Assembly (NCBI RefSeq): GCF_052048155.1 | Contig: NZ_JBNAIK010000007.1 | Span: 7,122-71,121, forward strand | Length of the DNA stretch: 64,000 bases | Reading direction: 5' to 3' | Origin: HIMB114 sp052048155 | GTDB lineage: Bacteria; Pseudomonadota; Alphaproteobacteria; Pelagibacterales; Pelagibacteraceae | Shown: positions 1 through 8,951 of the stretch, one piece after another | How positions within the stretch are numbered: the stretch's first letter is position 1 | Layout of the letters: every line of letters begins with the position of its first letter | Notes under the pieces: generated by a model | What the model was told of the DNA's origin: nothing | The model's database searches: none | What the model saw: the letters and a program-made list of their open reading frames with translations, nothing else | Made by a program: the position numbers and the translations under genes

Positions 1-316
1 TATAAATATTAGAAATGTGAACTTCTATTTTAGGTATATTTAAACTTTTTAAAGCATCATGAATTGCCACTGAGGTATGAGTAAAAGCAGCAGCATTTAT
101 TATTAATCCATCCGATTTATCACATTCTTGAATTTTGTTCACAATTTCACCTTCTACATTAGATTGAAAAAAAGAAACATTTAGTTCTAGTTTTTTAGCA
201 TAGTCTTTAATTTGGTTATTTATATCTTTCAATGTAAGATTACCGTAAATCTCTGGCTCTCTTTTACCCAAAAGATTTATATTTGGACCATTTATAATTT
301 CTATTTTTTTTGACAT
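1..316 (-). CDS. aroQ: 3-dehydroquinate dehydratase type II, partial (C-terminus beyond window)
   Basis: Type II dehydroquinases convert 3-dehydroquinate to 3-dehydroshikimate in the cytoplasmic shikimate pathway. I translated the minus strand from the ATG at 316. The N-terminus carries the family signature NGPNINLLGKREPEIYG, which includes the catalytic-loop Arg and Tyr, followed by the SNVEGEIVNKIQ and INAAAFTHTSVA segments. About 105 residues are visible, and the frame is still open at base 1, so the last third of the gene is outside the window. It is divergent from thiS, with about 30 bases between the two starts. The motif makes the identification secure. Confidence 0.93.
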   Translation of the reverse strand, partial: MSKKIEIINGPNINLLGKREPEIYGNLTLKDINNQIKDYAKKLELNVSFFQSNVEGEIVNKIQECDKSDGLIINAAAFTHTSVAIHDALKSLNIPKIEVHISNIY

Positions 317-347
317 TTTATTAATTGAAAAATATTAAGCTTTAATA

Positions 348-548
348 ATGCATATTGTTTTAAATGGCAAAAAATTTTCAATCAATGAAAAAGATACAAT
401 CAATATCCTTTTAAAGAAAATTGATATTAAATCATCAAAAGTAGCCATTGAAGTAAATAAAGTTGTTATTCCAAAGGAAAAATATAGAGATTTTAAGTTT
501 AAAAAAAATGATAAAGTTGAAGTTGTTACTTTTATTGGAGGCGGTTAA
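348..548 (+). CDS. thiS: Sulfur carrier protein ThiS
   Basis: This 66-residue ubiquitin-like protein ends in GGG. In the family, the C-terminal Gly-Gly is adenylated and then thiocarboxylated to donate sulfur to thiazole synthase in thiamine biosynthesis. Size, beta-grasp-like sequence (MHIVLNGKKF at the start, VEVVTFIGGG at the end) and the adjacent thiG all agree. The stop codon overlaps the thiG start (TAATG), which suggests translational coupling. No thiF, thiH, thiO or thiC is visible nearby, so sulfur loading and glycine oxidation must be encoded elsewhere. Confidence 0.95.
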   Translation: MHIVLNGKKFSINEKDTINILLKKIDIKSSKVAIEVNKVVIPKEKYRDFKFKKNDKVEVVTFIGGG

Positions 549-1318
549 TGAAAGATTTATTTAGAGTAGGTAAATACAAATTTAAATCTAGATTAATTGT
601 TGGAACGGGAAAATACAAAAATTTTTCTGAAACAGCAAAGGCTATTAAAGCTTCTGGCGCTGACATGGTTACAGTTGCCGTAAGAAGAGTTAACATTACA
701 AATAAAAAAGAGCCGCTATTAATGGATTACATTAATCCAAAAAAAATTAGATACCTTCCAAATACAGCGGGATGTTTTAATTCTGAAGACGCTTTAAGAG
801 TTTTGAGGTTAGCAAGAGATAGTGGGGGTTGGAATTTAGTTAAACTTGAGGTTTTAGGAGATCAAGAAACTTTATACCCCAATATGGAAGAAACATTAAA
901 GTGCGCTAAAATTTTGGTAAAAGAAAAATTTGATGTGATGGTTTATTGTTCAGATGATCCCATTGCTTGCAAACAGCTTGAAGAAATAGGAGTAGTAGCA
1001 GTAATGCCTCTTGGATCTTTAATTGGTTCTGGGCACGGTATTCCAAATAAAAATAATATCAAACTAATAAAAAAACGCTCTAAAGTTCCAGTAATAGTTG
1101 ATGCGGGAATTGGTTGTGCATCCGATGCTAGTATTGCAATGGAACTAGGTTGTGACGGGGTATTAGTAAATTCTGCAATAGCTAAAGCAAGCAAACCAAT
1201 TTTAATGGCAGAGGCTATGAAATTAGCAGTTGAAGCTGGAAGATTATCTTATTTATCTGGAATTATGGAAAAGTCTTTCTTAGCTAAAAATTCAACAACT
1301 CATAAAAGAAAAATTTAA
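548..1318 (+). CDS. thiG: Thiazole synthase ThiG
   Basis: ThiG condenses deoxyxylulose 5-phosphate, dehydroglycine and ThiS-thiocarboxylate into the thiazole phosphate of thiamine. The 256-residue protein shows the expected TIM-barrel landmarks: SRLIVGTGKYKNF near the N-terminus, MVTVAVRR, LPNTAGCFNSEDALR, KLEVLGD and the phosphate-binding segment PVIVDAGIGCASDA. Family length is about 255-265. It is read from an ATG that overlaps the thiS stop and ends just before the convergent rne gene. No TPP riboswitch fits in the short region upstream of thiS. Confidence 0.96.
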   Translation: MKDLFRVGKYKFKSRLIVGTGKYKNFSETAKAIKASGADMVTVAVRRVNITNKKEPLLMDYINPKKIRYLPNTAGCFNSEDALRVLRLARDSGGWNLVKLEVLGDQETLYPNMEETLKCAKILVKEKFDVMVYCSDDPIACKQLEEIGVVAVMPLGSLIGSGHGIPNKNNIKLIKKRSKVPVIVDAGIGCASDASIAMELGCDGVLVNSAIAKASKPILMAEAMKLAVEAGRLSYLSGIMEKSFLAKNSTTHKRKI

Positions 1319-1328
1319 GTAATAAAAA

Positions 1329-3161
1329 TTATTTTTTTATTTTTTTCTTTTTTGTATTCTTATATTTTTTATTGCCTCTAAATTTCTTGTTTTTTTTAGT
1401 ATCTTTTAGATCCTCAGGCTCTTCTAATTTAATTGAAATCTCTGAATATGTATCCAATATTTTATTTTTATTATTTAAGAAATTTACTTTAAATTCTCTT
1501 GAGAGAAGATTTTCGTTTTTTGCAAAAGTAGTTTTGAATTTGAATTTTTTTTCAAAAAAATCAATCTCATCACTCATATTTTCTTTCATATAAAGAATGG
1601 TTTTTGGTGACAATTCAACTTCTACTTTTTTGACTTTTGGAATATCAAATATTTTCTCTTCTACTTTTCTAAGTATCTTTTCACAAAAAGACTCTTTTGA
1701 TAGTACAGTCTCCCATTTAATATAGCTTTCCCTTAATCTCTGTCTTGTCATTTCAAGTAAGCCAAAATTACTTATCCTTCCAACTTGTGTCCTAGCTTTA
1801 TCTGATCTTAAGGATTCTTTCATTTTTCTTTCTACCAATCTTCTGTTGGAATAATTTTCCATATCAATAAAATCGATAACTATTAAACCAGCAAGATCTC
1901 TTAGTTTTGCTTGTCTAGCTACTTCTTCGGCAGCTTCAATGTTTGTAGCAAGTGCCGTTTTTTCAATATTCCTCTCTTTTGTTGCTTTACCCGAGTTAAC
2001 ATCAACAGAGACCAAAGCCTCTGTTGGACTGATAATTAAATAACCCCCAGATTTAAGAGTTACTCTAGAGTCGTAAATTTTATTCAAATACTTTTCTATT
2101 CCTGTTGAATGGAAAAGTGGAATTTTATTTTTATGTTTTTTTATTTTTTGCAAAGAATCTTTGGCAATTATATCCGCATAATTTTTTGCTTTTTCATAAG
2201 CATCATTACCGTCAATAATTATTTCTTCAGTATCGTAGGTTAAAAAATCTCTTATAGATCTATAGATTAAATCTCCTTCTTCATGAATTAAATTTGGTGC
2301 GTTTGATTTTAAAGTTTTATCTTTAATTTTATCCCAAATGCCAATCAAAACTTCTAGGTCATTTTTTATATCATTTTGGGTTTTTTTAGCTCCAGCAGTT
2401 CTTACAATTAAACCCATAGATTTTGGAATTTCTAGTGAATTAATGATTTCTCTTATATGTCTTCTATCTTGCGAGTTAAAAATCTTTCTAGATATACCAC
2501 CACCTTTTGCAGTATTTGGCATCAAAACAATATATTTTCCCGCAAGCGAAATATAAGTTGTAAGAGCAGCTCCTTTTTTTCCTCTCTCTTCTTTTACAAT
2601 TTGAATTAAAATTACTTGCCCAGGCTTAATGACTTCTTGAATTCTATATCTTTTTTTCCTTTTACTTCTGATTTTTTCAATTTTTTTATCAAGTTGGTTC
2701 TCATTTAGGGTATTGTTGTTTTCAATATTTTCTACCTCGGAAATTTCATCACTTACTTGATTTTCTTCGTCAGTATTGGATTGAACATCTACTTGTGCAA
2801 TTTCATCTAATGCTTCTTGATCTTCATTCTGGTTTTCTTCAATATTCTCTGTTGCTTTGTTTAATTCTTCTCTGATTTCCTCTTCTTCTTGCTTCAAAGC
2901 ATCCTTGTCAGACTGTGGTAGTTGATAATATTGAGATTGAATATCGTTAAAAGCCAGGAACCCATGACGCTCATTGCCAAAGTCAACAAAAGCTGCTTGC
3001 AAAGATGGTTCTATTCGACTTACTTTTCCTAAGTAAATATTTCCTTTTAGTTGCTTTTTATTGATGTTTTCAAATTCATAGCCATCAACATTACCGTTAT
3101 TTGTGATCGCAACCCTTGTTTGCTTCTCTTGTGAAGCATCAATAAGAATCTTTTTATCCAT
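1329..3161 (-). CDS. rne: Ribonuclease E/G family endoribonuclease
   Basis: This protein should process rRNA and tRNA precursors and start mRNA decay in the cytoplasm. The 610 residues begin with an S1-type RNA-binding region (about 36-75, IYLGKVSRIEPSLQAAFVDFG) that is split by an acidic, glutamate-rich insertion at about 85-165. It resumes at RRYRIQEVIKPGQ. The catalytic region contains VDVNSGKATKERN and, at about 430-434, DFIDM, matching the aspartates that bind magnesium in E. coli RNase E. After GLLEMTRQRLRES the zinc-link motif CPxCxG is missing. The C-terminus is short and lysine-rich, without a long degradosome scaffold. It converges with thiG and is divergent from mrcA. Confidence 0.93.
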   Translation of the reverse strand: MDKKILIDASQEKQTRVAITNNGNVDGYEFENINKKQLKGNIYLGKVSRIEPSLQAAFVDFGNERHGFLAFNDIQSQYYQLPQSDKDALKQEEEEIREELNKATENIEENQNEDQEALDEIAQVDVQSNTDEENQVSDEISEVENIENNNTLNENQLDKKIEKIRSKRKKRYRIQEVIKPGQVILIQIVKEERGKKGAALTTYISLAGKYIVLMPNTAKGGGISRKIFNSQDRRHIREIINSLEIPKSMGLIVRTAGAKKTQNDIKNDLEVLIGIWDKIKDKTLKSNAPNLIHEEGDLIYRSIRDFLTYDTEEIIIDGNDAYEKAKNYADIIAKDSLQKIKKHKNKIPLFHSTGIEKYLNKIYDSRVTLKSGGYLIISPTEALVSVDVNSGKATKERNIEKTALATNIEAAEEVARQAKLRDLAGLIVIDFIDMENYSNRRLVERKMKESLRSDKARTQVGRISNFGLLEMTRQRLRESYIKWETVLSKESFCEKILRKVEEKIFDIPKVKKVEVELSPKTILYMKENMSDEIDFFEKKFKFKTTFAKNENLLSREFKVNFLNNKNKILDTYSEISIKLEEPEDLKDTKKNKKFRGNKKYKNTKKKKIKK

Positions 3162-3273
3162 AATAAATCTCTCTTAAATTTTAAATTTGTTTGCATTGTT
3201 TTTTTGATAAAATTTTTAAACATAGTAATAATTGCCATATTTATATCATTTAAATATTATTTAAAGAAAATTT

Positions 3274-5616
3274 ATGGGAAATTACTTAAATAAGATTATC
3301 GCTTTATTTCTAATCTTTTCATTTTTAGGTCTTTTTTTAATTTTTTCCCTGTTTTGGTATTTTTCAAATGATCTACCAGATTTTGGTTTTTTAAAAACTT
3401 ATAAGCCACCAGTATCAACAAAAGTTTATGATATTGACGGAGATGTGATCGCAGACTTTTCTAGAGAGCGAAGATCCTTTGTAAAGATCGATCAAGTTCC
3501 CAAAAGAGTAATCAATGCATTTTTATCAGCAGAAGATAAAAATTTTTATGAACACCCAGGAATAGATGCAATAGGGATTACAAGAGCGGTAATAAAGAAT
3601 GTTCAAAACATAATTTCAGGAAATAGGTTAGAAGGCGCTTCTACTATTACCCAACAAGTTGCAAAAAATTTTTTACTAACCTCTGATGTATCACTTGCAA
3701 GAAAAGTAAAAGAGGCAATTTTAGCTTTTAGAATTGAAAAGGTATTATCAAAAAAAAGAATATTAGAATTATACTTAAATGAGATTTACCTAGGAGAAAG
3801 ATCCTATGGAATAGCATCTGCTAGCATGACATATTTTGATAAATCAATTAAAGATATTAATAATGCTGAAGCTGCTTTATTGGCATCACTTCCAAAAGCC
3901 CCAAGTAAATATAATCCATACAGAAATTTTAATACGGTTAAGGGTAGAAAAGATTGGGTTTTAAAACGTATGGAAGATAATGGTTTTATATCCAAGGAAG
4001 AGTTGCAAAAATCTTTAAATTATAAAATTAAATTAAAAAAGAGAGATCTAAATATAGATACTTCGCCCGCATTTTTTGTCGAAGAAGTGAGAAAAAATTT
4101 AATAGATCAGTATGGAGATAAAAAACTTTACAGGCAAGGTTTGTTTGTAAAAACTTCATTAAATAAAAAAATTCAAGAAGTTACAAGCTCAGCATTAAAA
4201 AAAAATATTATTTTATATTCCAAAAGACACGGTTGGACTGGACCTTTATATAAAAACTATACTAGAGAAAAATTTAATCAACTCAAAAAAAATGGAAAAC
4301 TTAAATCAAGAGATTTTAATTTAGCCTTAATAGAAAATATCGATCAAAATAAAGCTAAAATTTTTACTGATACAAATAAAGAAGGAATTATTTTATTTGA
4401 AAATACTAAATGGGCAAAAAAAAGAATAACCCAAGATTTACACGAAGGTTTTCCAAAAAATATGGAAGATATTTTTAATGTTGGTGATATTGTTTATGTT
4501 AAAAAATTAAAAAAAACTAATTTATGGTCACTAGAACAAATTCCAAAAGCAAATGGAGCTGTAGTTGTAATGAACCCATGGAGTGGCAGAGTTCTTGCAT
4601 TATCTGGTGGTTTTGATTTTAACTTAAATCAATTTAATCGAGTTACGCAAGCCGAAAGACAACCAGGTTCAGCATTTAAACCTTTTGTTTATGCTGCAGC
4701 TCTAGAAAACAATTATAAACCAAACTCCGTAGTTCTTGATGCACCCTTTGTTATTTATCAAAATAAAGATGAATATAAATGGAAACCCAAAAACTATTCT
4801 GGACGTTTTAATGGAAAACAACTTTTTAGATATGGAATAGAAAAATCAAATAATCTAATGACTGTTAGAATAGCAAACGACATTGGATTAAATAAAATAA
4901 ATAGTAAAGCAAAGCAGCTTGGTATTTATAAAAATACGGCAAATATTTTATCTTCGTCTTTAGGATCTGGAGAAACAACACTTTTACAAATTACTTCAGC
5001 GTATGGCTCTTTTGTTAATGGGGGAAAAAGACTAGAGCCAACATTAATTGATTTAATTCAGGACCGAGAAGGAAAAACTATTTATAAAAATGAAAAATTA
5101 TTTTGTTTAGGGTGCAACGATAGTTTTGAAAATGAAAAACCTCCTTCAGTAGAAGATAGGTATGAACGGGTATTTAATGAAGATGTTTCTTATCAAATGG
5201 TTAATATTCTAAAAGGAGTTGTTGAAAGAGGAACTGGAAAAAAATTAAAAAAACTCAAACTAGAGCTTGCTGGTAAAACAGGAACAACAAATGATAATTT
5301 AGATGCTTGGTTTGTTGGATTTACACCCGAATTATTAGTTGGAGTCTATGTAGGCTTTGATGAACCCTCAACTCTTGGAAAAAAAGAAACAGGATCTAAA
5401 GCTGCATTGCCTATTTTTTACGATATAATGAAAGAGTTAAAACCAAATAATTTTATACCTTTTTTTAAACCACCAGAGACGGTTAAATTTGCAAAGATAA
5501 GTTCAAAAACTGGAAGAAAGTTGTCTAAAGACCAAAGAAATTCTATCAACGAAAGCTTTAAATTAGATACAAATATCGATAGCTATAATTCTAATCAAAT
5601 TTTAAGAGAATATTAA
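3274..5616 (+). CDS. mrcA: Penicillin-binding protein 1A, bifunctional glycosyltransferase/transpeptidase
   Basis: This enzyme polymerises lipid II and cross-links peptidoglycan on the periplasmic face of the inner membrane. The 780 residues begin with one membrane anchor (about 8-30). The GT51 domain has EDKNFYEHPG at 87-96, which contains the catalytic Glu, and GASTITQQ at 121-128. The transpeptidase has the SxxK motif at S466-K469, SNN at about 525 and KTG at 668-670. An OB-like region lies between the domains. The length is normal for class A PBPs. The stop overlaps the prfB start (TAATG), so the genes are probably cotranscribed. Confidence 0.95.
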   Translation: MGNYLNKIIALFLIFSFLGLFLIFSLFWYFSNDLPDFGFLKTYKPPVSTKVYDIDGDVIADFSRERRSFVKIDQVPKRVINAFLSAEDKNFYEHPGIDAIGITRAVIKNVQNIISGNRLEGASTITQQVAKNFLLTSDVSLARKVKEAILAFRIEKVLSKKRILELYLNEIYLGERSYGIASASMTYFDKSIKDINNAEAALLASLPKAPSKYNPYRNFNTVKGRKDWVLKRMEDNGFISKEELQKSLNYKIKLKKRDLNIDTSPAFFVEEVRKNLIDQYGDKKLYRQGLFVKTSLNKKIQEVTSSALKKNIILYSKRHGWTGPLYKNYTREKFNQLKKNGKLKSRDFNLALIENIDQNKAKIFTDTNKEGIILFENTKWAKKRITQDLHEGFPKNMEDIFNVGDIVYVKKLKKTNLWSLEQIPKANGAVVVMNPWSGRVLALSGGFDFNLNQFNRVTQAERQPGSAFKPFVYAAALENNYKPNSVVLDAPFVIYQNKDEYKWKPKNYSGRFNGKQLFRYGIEKSNNLMTVRIANDIGLNKINSKAKQLGIYKNTANILSSSLGSGETTLLQITSAYGSFVNGGKRLEPTLIDLIQDREGKTIYKNEKLFCLGCNDSFENEKPPSVEDRYERVFNEDVSYQMVNILKGVVERGTGKKLKKLKLELAGKTGTTNDNLDAWFVGFTPELLVGVYVGFDEPSTLGKKETGSKAALPIFYDIMKELKPNNFIPFFKPPETVKFAKISSKTGRKLSKDQRNSINESFKLDTNIDSYNSNQILREY

Positions 5617-6708
5617 TGTTAGAAGAAAAAAACACACTGTCAAAGTTGGATAATTCATTAAAAAATATCCGGGGGTATCTTTGACCAAAATTCACTTGAA
5701 GAAAAATTAAAAGTATTAGAAGCAAAGTCTATTGAAGAAAATTTTTGGGATGACAACCAAAAAGCACAAGAGATATTAAAAGAAAAAAACACAATTGAAA
5801 AAATTGTAACTGAATTTAAAAACCAAAATCAAATTTACAACGACTTAAATGAGTTTATCATATCCTTAGAAAAAGAATTTGATGAAGAACTTTATTCTGA
5901 ATTAAAAAAATCTCTAAAAGAATTAACTAAAAAAATTAAATCTCTAGAGGCAAATTGTTATTTGTCAGGCGATGCTGATAAATTTGATTGTTATTTAGAA
6001 GTCCACGCGGGAGCAGGGGGTACAGAAAGTCAAGATTGGGCTGATATGATTAGAAAAATGTATTTAAAATGGTCAGAAAAAACAGACCGATCATGTGAGT
6101 TAATTAGTGAAAGCAAAGGTGAAGAAGCTGGTATTAAATCTTCCACAATTAAAATTGGTGGACTAAATTCTTTTGGTTATTTAAAAAATGAAAGTGGAGT
6201 TCATCGATTAGTTCGAATATCACCTTTTGATTCAAATCAAAGGAGACATACAAGTTTTGCAAGTGTTTGGGTTTATCCAGTAATTGATGATAAAATTGAA
6301 ATTGAAATAAAAGAAAAAGATTTGAGAGTTGATACATATCGTTCAAGTGGCGCAGGTGGACAACACGTGAATACAACTGATAGTGCCGTTAGAATAACAC
6401 ATTTACCAACTAAGATTGTTGTTCAATGTCAAAATGAAAGATCGCAACATAAAAACAAAGACACTGCAATGAAAATGTTAAAATCAAGATTGTATGAACT
6501 TGAATTAAAAAAAAGAGAAGAATCAGCTCAATCTGCAGAAGATAGTAAAACTGATATTGGGTGGGGGCATCAAATTAGATCTTATGTTTTACAACCTTAT
6601 CAACTTGTTAAAGATAATAGAACAAATGTTGAAAGCACAAGTCCAGACGATGTGCTAAACGGTGAAATTGGAGAATTTTTAGAGTCAGCTTTAATTAAAA
6701 TAAATTAA
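5616..6708 (+). CDS. prfB: Peptide chain release factor 2, expressed by programmed +1 frameshift
   Basis: RF2 ends translation at UGA and UAA. The gene starts at the ATG overlapping the mrcA stop, reads 22 codons to an in-frame TGA at 5682-5684, then must shift +1 and continue from 5683. The joined product is about 363 residues, the usual RF2 length. It has the tripeptide anticodon SPF (in VRISPFDSNQRRHTSFA) and the GGQ peptidyl-hydrolysis loop (SSGAGGQHVNTTDSAVR). It contains the expected N-terminal helices, including IRGYL and NFWDDNQKA. The frameshift is regulatory, so this is not a pseudogene. Its stop overlaps the next ATG. Confidence 0.96.
5670..5684 (+). promoter_or_regulatory. prfB autoregulatory +1 recoding site
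   Basis: The bases CGGGGGTATCTTTGA contain a G-rich Shine-Dalgarno-like stretch, the slippery CTT codon and the in-frame TGA, followed by C. This is nearly identical to the classical bacterial site AGGGGGTATCTTTGAC. When RF2 is scarce, the ribosome pauses at the TGA and slips from CTT to TTT, so RF2 controls its own synthesis. The spacing between the G-rich stretch and the slip codon is conserved. Confidence 0.95.
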
Positions 6709-8951
6709 TGAAACTATTTTTTAAAATACTATCAGCTTTAATTTTTATAATTTTTATCACACTAGTTGTATTATCTTATGGAATTTCAACAGATAAATTT
6801 AATAATAAAATTATTACCCAAATAGAAAAACGTATTCCAAATTCAAAAGCTAACTTTAAAGAAGCTAATATTTCATTAGATATTTTTACTTTAGGTTTAA
6901 AAATAAAAATTAATAAACCTGACATATCGGTTGATAGACAAAGTATAAATTTAAAATCTTTTACAATTTTTTCAGATTTAAAATCATCTTTTGAAGAACA
7001 ATATTTGTTACAAAAAATAGAAATTGATTTTGATGATAACAAAATATTGGATTTAAAAAAAACGTCATTAATCAAAAAAGTACCTGTTTTAGATCAAACA
7101 AAGTTTTTAGACGGTATTGCAAAAGGTAATCTAGTAATTGATCAGTTTCAAAAACAAAAAGTATCAACCAGTTTTACAGGTGAATTAAATAATGTTTCAA
7201 TTGATATCTACGAGGATATTCCTTTTGTCAAAGATTTGACCGGTAATATTGATTTTGAAAACAATAAAATAGTATTATCTAATGTAATTGGGGTTTTTGG
7301 AACTTTTGGTGTAAAATCTGATGAAGTCAGTTATTCAATTGATAATAGAGAATTACGCGGCAACATTAATATAGACGGTCAGTTAAAATCTTCTTTAAAT
7401 TTGAATAAAATTTCCACTAGTTTATTAAATTTAAACTTAGAAAAAATCAAAGACATTGGCGGTCAATTATCTTTGAATTCTAATCTCGACATACAATTTG
7501 ATAATAATTTTAAAGTTATAAAAGACAAAACTCAATTCAATCTAAATACTACTAATCTTAATTTTAAATATAGCGATCCATATGAATTTGATTTTAAAAA
7601 TATTAATTCTTTAATTAAATTTGATCGTAAAGGACAACTTGTTGCTAATGGTGATTTTATCCTAAATAATAAAAAAAATAACTTTATTATTAATAGAAAG
7701 AATTCAAAAGATTTTTTTGATATTAAATTAAATGGCGAAGTTAATTTAAAAGAGATATTTTTTAAAAAAAATGATTTTTTAATTAAAGATGATCTAAATT
7801 ATAATATCAAAACAAAACTAAAAAATTTTAATAAATTTAATATCGAAATTTCACTTGATTTAAGTAATTCAGAGGTTGATTTATCACTTTTTAATTATAC
7901 TAAAAATAAAGGTGTTAATTCAAAATTAAATTTTGTTTTTTATAAAAATAATAAAAATATCAAAATTTCAAAATTAAATTTTGTTTCTAAAAATGACCGA
8001 ATAAATATTCAGTCCATATATCTTGATGAAAAATTTAATTTAAAAGATTTTGATAATATTAAAATTAATTTAGGAGATAATAATAAACTTCGTGTTACTC
8101 AGAATAAAAGAAGTTATTTAATTAAAGGTGAAAAATTAGATTTAAGAAGAGTTTTAAATCAAAGAGAAAGAAATAAAGAAGTTGAATTTAATTCAATGAT
8201 TGACGGGTCTTTAAAAGTAGATTTAAAAAGAATTTTTTTACCTGGCGCTTCTTTAATTAATTATAAAAATACCAGTTTGGTTAAAAAAGGAACTATTACA
8301 AAACTTAATTCATTTGCTAATTTTGATGATCTAACCACCTTTTCTCATGAGGTTAAAAATAATAAAGCAGGTAACAAAGAATTAATTATCAGAAGCGATA
8401 AGGCAAAGCCGTTTTTATCAAATTATGAATTTTTAAAAGGCTTAGAAAAAGGAACTCTTGATATTAGAAGAGAGACTTTAAGTAAGGATTTTTCTGTAAC
8501 TGAAATAAAGATAAATAATTTTTATTTAAAAGAAATGCCAATACTTACAAACATTTTATCCATTGCATCATTAACTGGCGCTTTAGATGTTTTGGAAGGA
8601 AAGGGAATTTTCTTTAAAGAAGCATACTTGAAGTATGAATTACGAAATAATGAATTAAAAATTATAGAATGTTATGGAACTGGTCCCTCACTTGGATTTA
8701 TTATTGAAGGAAGGGTAGGTAAAGATAATTTTACAAGTTTATCAGGTAGTCTTGCACCAGCTAATACAATAAATAATATTGTAAGAGGCATACCTATAAT
8801 TGGAAAAGTTTTAACAGGTAAAAAGGGAGATGGTATTTTTGGAGCCAGTTTTAAGATCAAAGGTACAAAAGAACTTAAAACTGAAGTTAATCCAATAAGA
8901 ACTATTACACCAAGATTTGTACAGAGATTTTTAGCTGTATTTAAAAAATAA
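6708..8951 (+). CDS. AsmA/YhdP-like envelope protein
   Basis: The 747-residue protein has an N-terminal membrane anchor (about 5-25) followed by a long, beta-strand-rich, Asn/Lys-rich region. The C-terminus (SLGFIIEGRVGKDNFTSL, then GIPIIGKVLTGKKGDGIFG and VNPIRTITPRFVQRFLAVF) resembles the AsmA-like C-terminal domain of YhdP-type proteins. Such proteins are thought to form periplasmic bridges that carry phospholipids to the outer membrane. It starts at the ATG overlapping the prfB stop and ends one base before the convergent tyrS. Family membership is well supported, but the specific transport role is inferred. Confidence 0.8.
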   Translation: MKLFFKILSALIFIIFITLVVLSYGISTDKFNNKIITQIEKRIPNSKANFKEANISLDIFTLGLKIKINKPDISVDRQSINLKSFTIFSDLKSSFEEQYLLQKIEIDFDDNKILDLKKTSLIKKVPVLDQTKFLDGIAKGNLVIDQFQKQKVSTSFTGELNNVSIDIYEDIPFVKDLTGNIDFENNKIVLSNVIGVFGTFGVKSDEVSYSIDNRELRGNINIDGQLKSSLNLNKISTSLLNLNLEKIKDIGGQLSLNSNLDIQFDNNFKVIKDKTQFNLNTTNLNFKYSDPYEFDFKNINSLIKFDRKGQLVANGDFILNNKKNNFIINRKNSKDFFDIKLNGEVNLKEIFFKKNDFLIKDDLNYNIKTKLKNFNKFNIEISLDLSNSEVDLSLFNYTKNKGVNSKLNFVFYKNNKNIKISKLNFVSKNDRINIQSIYLDEKFNLKDFDNIKINLGDNNKLRVTQNKRSYLIKGEKLDLRRVLNQRERNKEVEFNSMIDGSLKVDLKRIFLPGASLINYKNTSLVKKGTITKLNSFANFDDLTTFSHEVKNNKAGNKELIIRSDKAKPFLSNYEFLKGLEKGTLDIRRETLSKDFSVTEIKINNFYLKEMPILTNILSIASLTGALDVLEGKGIFFKEAYLKYELRNNELKIIECYGTGPSLGFIIEGRVGKDNFTSLSGSLAPANTINNIVRGIPIIGKVLTGKKGDGIFGASFKIKGTKELKTEVNPIRTITPRFVQRFLAVFKK

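Noticed and set aside
317..347. TPP riboswitch upstream of thiS
   Set aside because: Only about 30 bases separate the divergent aroQ and thiS starts, too short for the aptamer.
943..1194. Minus-strand open frame inside thiG
   Set aside because: It lies wholly antisense to a certain gene and has no family features. The same applies to several open frames inside rne, mrcA, tyrS, the secretin and the phosphatase.
5616..5961. prfB looked like a truncated gene with an early stop
   Set aside because: The stop is part of the standard +1 recoding site, and the joined product has normal RF2 length and motifs.
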